From Streptomyces albipurpureus (lineage in GTDB: Bacteria > Actinomycetota > Actinomycetes > Streptomycetales > Streptomycetaceae): a stretch of DNA of 55,312 bases. Below the pieces are notes generated by a model. It saw nothing but the letters and a program-made list of their open reading frames with translations. It did no database searches and was not told the DNA's origin. Both the position numbers and the translations under genes were made by a program. Location: NCBI RefSeq assembly GCF_023701525.1, contig NZ_JAMQAW010000031.1:1-55312 (forward strand), written 5' to 3'. The first letter of the stretch is position 1. Each line of letters begins with the position of its first letter. Positions 51,615 to 55,312 of the stretch are shown here, one piece after another.

Positions 51615-51848
51615 TCATACCCGGTCCACGATTCCCACCCGCCCCTCCGCCCGGGCGCAGTGCGCTCCGCAGTACCAATGGCCCTCGACCTCGACGCCCT
51701 GGCCGATGATCTGGACCCGGCAGTGCTCACAGATGGGCGCCATCCGGTGAATGGCGCAGGAGAAGCAGTCGAAGACATGCACCGCGCCCTGCGCGTGCAC
51801 CTCGAACGACATGCCGTACTCGTTTCCGCAGACCTCGCAACGTGCCAT
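51615..51848 (-). CDS. Small cysteine-rich zinc-binding protein
   Basis: The 77-residue protein has paired metal-binding Cys motifs: C-E-V-C near the N terminus, C-F-S-C, then C-E-H-C and Y-C-G-A-H-C, with extra His residues. This resembles two small zinc ribbons and is common in Streptomyces as an uncharacterised protein. It begins MARCEVCGNEYG. A role as a metal store or nucleic-acid adaptor is speculative. Confidence 0.8.
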   Translation of the reverse strand: MARCEVCGNEYGMSFEVHAQGAVHVFDCFSCAIHRMAPICEHCRVQIIGQGVEVEGHWYCGAHCARAEGRVGIVDRV

Positions 51849-51902
51849 GGGCCACAGGGTGCGGGGCGCGATCGTCGATCTCCGGGGCGGCACGCCAGGC
51901 CG

Positions 51903-52907
51903 TCACCCGTCTGCCGGGGTCACATCCCGCAGCAGTTGGGTGAAGGCGGCCTCGTCGATGACCGCGGTGCCGAACTGCTTCGCCTTCAGCAACTTCGACG
52001 TCGCGGCGTCCGGATCATTGGTCACCAGCACGCTCGTCAGTCGCGACACACTCGTCGCGACATGCAGACCGGCCTCGATCGCACGGTCCTCCAGCAACTC
52101 CCGGTCGACGGAGGTGTCACCGGAGAACGCGACCCGCATCCCCTGTTTCAGCGACTTGCCCACCTCATAGCGTCCCGGGTTGGGGTGCGGGCAGGCGGGA
52201 CGCTTACGGGAAGGACGCCAGCTGCCAGCGCCGTACCTGCCGTAGGAGCCCGATCCGCCGTAGGACGGCTGGGACCCGATTCGAGGCGCGGCCGACGCCG
52301 GTGAGTCGACCCATTCGGTCAAAGGGCGGCACTCCAGCAGCGGGAGTCGCACCCCGTCATGAGCCGCCGCCCGCAGACTCGGGCGGAACGCCTCGGCCAG
52401 CACCCGGGCGTCGTCCAAGGCGTGGTGCGCGCGCTGCTGGACCACGCCGAAGTGGGCGGCCAGCGACTCCAACTTGTGATTGGCCAGCGGCAACCGGAGC
52501 TCTTTGGCGAGCGCGATGGTGCACAGCCGCTGCCGGACCGGAGCGGTGCGGCGGGCTCTGGCGTACTCGCGGGCGATCATGGACCAGTCGAAGAGGGCGT
52601 TGTGCGCCACGAGCACCCGCCCGTCCAACCGCTCGGAGAACGCGTCGGCGATGTCCTCGAACAGCGGAGCCCCTTGAAGGACATCGCTGGTGAGACCGTG
52701 AATCCACACCGGGCCCGGATCGCGCTCGGGGTTCACCAGGGTGTACCAGTGGTCTTCGACATCGCCCTGGGCAGTGAGACGGTAGACGGCAGCAGACACT
52801 ATCCGGTCGTCCCGAGCGAGTCCGGTGGTCTCCACATCGACGACCGCGTACCCCTGTGGATACGCGGTCGGCCAAGTCGTCGCTGCTGTCGTGCTGTCGT
52901 CAAGCAT
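51903..52907 (-). CDS. DEDDh exonuclease with C-terminal BRCT domain
   Basis: The 334-residue protein has an N-terminal DnaQ/epsilon-type 3'-5' exonuclease with Asp and Glu in YAVVDVETTGL, Asp in VAHNALFDWSMI, and the His and Asp of Exo III in HHALDDARVLAEAF. A Gly/Ser/Tyr/Arg-rich linker (about 215-245) leads to a BRCT domain at the C terminus (GMRVAFSGDTSVDRELLEDRAIEAGLHV, VLVTNDPDAATSKLLKAKQFG). Domain pairing suggests DNA repair or end processing. A GTG two codons earlier (52913) is an alternative start. Confidence 0.92.
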   Translation of the reverse strand: MLDDSTTAATTWPTAYPQGYAVVDVETTGLARDDRIVSAAVYRLTAQGDVEDHWYTLVNPERDPGPVWIHGLTSDVLQGAPLFEDIADAFSERLDGRVLVAHNALFDWSMIAREYARARRTAPVRQRLCTIALAKELRLPLANHKLESLAAHFGVVQQRAHHALDDARVLAEAFRPSLRAAAHDGVRLPLLECRPLTEWVDSPASAAPRIGSQPSYGGSGSYGRYGAGSWRPSRKRPACPHPNPGRYEVGKSLKQGMRVAFSGDTSVDRELLEDRAIEAGLHVATSVSRLTSVLVTNDPDAATSKLLKAKQFGTAVIDEAAFTQLLRDVTPADG

Positions 52908-53259
52908 GGTCACAGAGAATACGGCCCCCCGCTGACAGCTTCCGATCCCCCTGCCCTGTAAGCTCCTTGTGGCCTTTCACGCGCCGGTGCCATCCCTCTC
53001 CCGCCTGCCCGTACCAGCTGCCTCTCGATCAGCTGACGATCCCTGGGCAGCCTCCGCGTACCCCAACGCCCGTACCGCTGTGGTGAGTAGCGACCGGTAC
53101 GTCAGCGCCCGGGTACCCCGTTCGAGCGGTCGGCCGGAGAGCGACGCGATGCCCCCAGGGGTGAGTCCCCGCCGCCCGGCGGGTCGCACCCCCATACGCG
53201 GCCCGGCCGCACGCGGGTCGATCCGCACCTCCGTGTCCGCTCGGTGAGACGCTCCCTGA
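52908..53259. other. Gene-free region upstream of the VIT1/CCC1 transporter gene
   Basis: About 350 bp. A frame at 52969-53247 gives only Pro/Ser/Arg-rich sequence. No operator-like repeat is clear. Confidence 0.35.
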
Positions 53260-54108
53260 GTGAGTTCTGACGAACCGGATGACCCGTCCCGCTACCCGCC
53301 CCACCCCCCGTCCCGCGACGGCTCCACCGCCGCGGACGGTGACCCCGGCGATGGCGGGACCGAAGGCGGCGCCCCCGAGGACGCCGGCGTGGCCGATGCC
53401 TTGGAGGGCGCCCGCCATGAGCCCCATGGGGCTCACCTGGGCACCCGGCTGAACTGGCTGCGGGCCGCGGTGTTGGGCGCCAACGACGGAGTGGTCTCCA
53501 CCGCGGGTCTGGTGGTGGGCGTCGCCGGAGCCACCGAGGATCGAGGAGCGCTGCTGACCGCCGGGCTGGCCGGACTGCTCGCCGGTTCGATGTCCATGGC
53601 CGCCGGTGAGTATGTGTCCGTCTCCACCCAGCGGGACTCCGAGCAGGCGGCTCTCGACGTCGAACGTCGGGAGCTGCGTGAACAGCCCGCGGCCGAACTC
53701 GACGAACTCACCGATCTGCTGGCGGAGCGTGGACTCTCACCGCGGGTCGCCCGTGAGGCCGCCGTCCAACTCACCGAACGCGACGCGCTCCGGGCCCACG
53801 CACGCGTGGAACTCGATATCAACCCGGACGCCCTCGCCAACCCCTGGCACGCGGCGGTCGCCAGTTTCCTCGCCTTCACGGTCGGCGCGCTGCTCCCGCT
53901 GCTCGCGATCGTGCTGCCGCCGTCTTCGGTCCGGCTACCGATCACGGTCTGCTCCGTGCTCGCCGCCCTGGCGCTGACCGGCTGGTGGAGCGCCCGCCTC
54001 GGCGCTGCCCTGGCTCCGCGCGCCATGCTGCGCAATGTCGGCGGGGGAGCGCTGGCCATGGCGATCACCTATGCGGTGGGTTCTCTCCTGGGGGCGGCCG
54101 GGGTCTGA
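53260..54108 (+). CDS. VIT1/CCC1-family iron/manganese transporter
   Basis: The 282-residue protein has a disordered, Asp/Gly/Pro-rich first about 55 residues and then a VIT1/CCC1 fold. That includes LRAAVLGANDGVVSTAGLVVGVAGA (helix 1 with the metal-site Asp), AGLLAGSMSMAAGEYVSVSTQRDSE (helix 2 with Met and Glu), the cytoplasmic helical metal-binding region (about 120-190, Glu-rich) and three C-terminal helices. The family moves Fe2+ or Mn2+ out of the cytoplasm. The GTG start is the first in the frame, and a ribosome site is not obvious. Confidence 0.9.
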   Translation: MSSDEPDDPSRYPPHPPSRDGSTAADGDPGDGGTEGGAPEDAGVADALEGARHEPHGAHLGTRLNWLRAAVLGANDGVVSTAGLVVGVAGATEDRGALLTAGLAGLLAGSMSMAAGEYVSVSTQRDSEQAALDVERRELREQPAAELDELTDLLAERGLSPRVAREAAVQLTERDALRAHARVELDINPDALANPWHAAVASFLAFTVGALLPLLAIVLPPSSVRLPITVCSVLAALALTGWWSARLGAALAPRAMLRNVGGGALAMAITYAVGSLLGAAGV

Positions 54109-54268
54109 GAGCCGAGCACTTCGACCGTGCCGCACCCGGACGCGGTCCCCGAGGCCCATGGACCCGCCTTCTTGGTGGAAGTCACCAAAACCCGCTGACA
54201 ATCCATCTCACATACTTGTCGGTAATAACGTCTGGTCCCGCACCCGAAACCGCCTCTACGGTTCCCCC

Positions 54269-54604
54269 ATGCCGAATCCTCCCGATGTAGTGCTGTGGTC
54301 CGTACCCGCGTTTGTGCTGCTCACCGCCGTGGAGCTGATCAGCTGTCGACTCCGTCCCGACGACGAAGCAGCGGGATACGACGCCCGGGACACGGTCACA
54401 AGCCTGGCCATGGCGCGCGAAGTGCGGGCCGCGAACAACCGGCGGGAGCGCGCCGGGTCGGTGGTCCGCGGCCCGGGGTGGCAGCCGCCCGCCCCACCGG
54501 GGCCGGGCCCCCGTGCGGGAGGCTCCCGGGCGCACTCCGAGACTCCCCGAAGCGCCGTGGTGAGCGCCGCCACCGTCCCGAGGGCCGTGGGAGGCACGGG
54601 ATGA
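54269..54604 (+). pseudogene. Sterol desaturase-family gene reduced to its two ends by an in-frame deletion
   Basis: The 111-residue frame begins MPNPPDVVLWSVPAFVLLT... and DDEAAGYDARDTVTSLAM, like the N terminus of Streptomyces sterol desaturase-family proteins. It then jumps to AREVRAANNRRERAGSVVRGPGWQPP, which resembles the conserved C terminus (usually R-D-x-R-x-A...W-R-E-R-x-G...G-P-G-W-x-P). The His-rich catalytic core (about 200 residues) is absent, with no frame change at the join. The product would lack the diiron site and most membrane helices. The stop overlaps the lysoplasmalogenase start (ATGA), so the operon coupling is preserved. I recognise the two ends from memory of the family. 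Confidence 0.75.
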
Positions 54605-55275
54605 ACGCGTCCGAAGCCCCTCTCGCGCTCCCGATGAAGCGACGTCCGTTCGCCGGGCAAGGCACCCCCGCCAGGGCTCTGCTGGCCCTCTTCGCCCTGG
54701 TCCTGCTCACCGATCTGGTCTCACTGCTCGTCGACGCCGAGTTGGGCCATCAGATCGCCAAGCCCCTGCTGATGCCCCTGCTGGCCGCCTACACCATCGC
54801 CCGCCGGGGCCCACGCCTCCTGGTGGTCGCGCTGCTCTGCGGCTGGGGTGGCGATGTGTTTCTGCTCTCCGACGCCGACTGGGCCTTCCTCGTCGGCATG
54901 GGGTCCTTCGCGGTGGGGCACCTCTGCTATCTCGTCCTCTTCGGCCGCGCCCGTACGCCACCGGGGCCGGCCCTGCTCTACGCAGTGGCGCTCATCGGCG
55001 CGATCGCCGCGCTCTGGCCAGGCCTACCGGCCGAACTGCGCATCCCGGTCACCGGATACGCGCTGGTGCTGACCGTCATGGCCTGGCGGGCGAGCGCGCT
55101 GGGAGCCGTCGCCGGCGCGGGCGGGGCGCTGTTCCTGATCTCGGATCTGCTCATCGCCACCTCAGTCGCCGAGTGGCCCCAGCCCCCGGCCCCCGATTTC
55201 TGGATCATGCTGCTGTACTCGGTGGGACAGCTACTGCTCACTCTGGGGGTGCTCGCCCGCTACCGGGGTGACTGA
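54601..55275 (+). CDS. Lysoplasmalogenase (YhhN family) membrane protein
   Basis: The 224-residue protein has about eight membrane helices with the YhhN/TMEM86 marks. These are a K-P-L-L-M-P pattern (AKPLLMPLLAAYTI), GWGGDVFLL with its conserved Asp, a conserved His in SFAVGHLCYLVLF, and FLISDLLIA near the end. The family hydrolyses the vinyl-ether bond of lysoplasmalogens, though bacterial substrates are uncertain. The start overlaps the desaturase remnant stop in ATGA. The window ends 37 bases after the stop. Confidence 0.9.
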   Translation: MNASEAPLALPMKRRPFAGQGTPARALLALFALVLLTDLVSLLVDAELGHQIAKPLLMPLLAAYTIARRGPRLLVVALLCGWGGDVFLLSDADWAFLVGMGSFAVGHLCYLVLFGRARTPPGPALLYAVALIGAIAALWPGLPAELRIPVTGYALVLTVMAWRASALGAVAGAGGALFLISDLLIATSVAEWPQPPAPDFWIMLLYSVGQLLLTLGVLARYRGD

Positions 55276-55312
55276 GGCACCCGTAGACGGCGAGAGGGGG
55301 CTGGACGCGGTG

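Noticed and set aside
1..55312. tRNA, rRNA or insertion sequence
   Set aside because: I saw no tRNA cloverleaf consensus, rRNA sequence, transposase or terminal inverted repeats of an IS by eye; short RNAs cannot be excluded without a covariance-model search.

Overview
The window is chromosomal DNA of a Streptomyces. It has about 70% G+C, strong G/C bias at third codon positions, many GTG starts, and a gene order (ectABCD, LAXTG-anchored protein, cobalamin genes, Pit transporter, ABC-F, Gbn, Asp23/AmaP cluster) that matches, from memory, the S. coelicolor stretch around SCO1875 down to about SCO1828. All functions below come from reading translations; no database search was run.

Layout. (1) 0-8.1 kb: a block of TerD protein, GntR regulator, class B penicillin-binding protein, DUF1349 protein, DsbA-like oxidoreductase and a class-V aminotransferase, bracketed by two clusters of intergenic palindromic repeats that include a near-identical inverted copy of about 137 bp. 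(2) 8.1-9.9 kb: a MarR regulator divergent from an old-yellow-enzyme reductase, with a palindromic operator between them. (3) 9.9-13.3 kb: the complete ectABCD operon for ectoine and 5-hydroxyectoine (minus strand), preceded by about 650 bp without a gene. (4) 13.9-17.6 kb: a class-V aminotransferase, an amidohydrolase and a sortase-anchored LAETG surface protein. (5) 17.7-21.1 kb: a wrecked ABC transporter (three frameshifts and a deletion fusing the ATPase to the permease) beside an intact sensor kinase/response regulator pair. (6) 21.2-32.1 kb: late cobalamin genes cobC, cobE, cobB, cobO, a cobaltochelatase-like AAA/VWA protein, cobQ and cobD, with a cobalamin riboswitch at the head of the main run and a ZIP metal transporter inside. 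No cobN and no corrin-ring methyltransferase gene is in the window. (7) 32.3-33.9 kb: a Pit phosphate transporter with a small partner membrane protein and a PhoP-type direct repeat upstream. (8) 34-44.3 kb: class II aldolase, alpha/beta hydrolase, a large unknown protein, a small HTH protein on an apparently leaderless promoter, a zinc metallopeptidase, an ABC-F ATPase, the nucleoid protein Gbn with a dense GATC cluster upstream, and an enoyl-CoA hydratase. (9) 44.6-47.8 kb: an Asp23/Gls24-AmaP envelope module. (10) 47.9-55.3 kb: atypical SDR, GH15 trehalase-like enzyme, SURF1, a Cys-rich zinc protein, an exonuclease-BRCT protein, a VIT1/CCC1 transporter, a sterol desaturase reduced to its two ends by an in-frame deletion, and a lysoplasmalogenase.

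The most distinctive signals are the GATC cluster ahead of the gene for the GATC-binding protein, the overlapping operator/leaderless promoter at 39.5 kb, the B12 riboswitch leading into a 50-codon ORF, the decayed ABC transporter and sterol desaturase, and the long inverted repeat around the first block.
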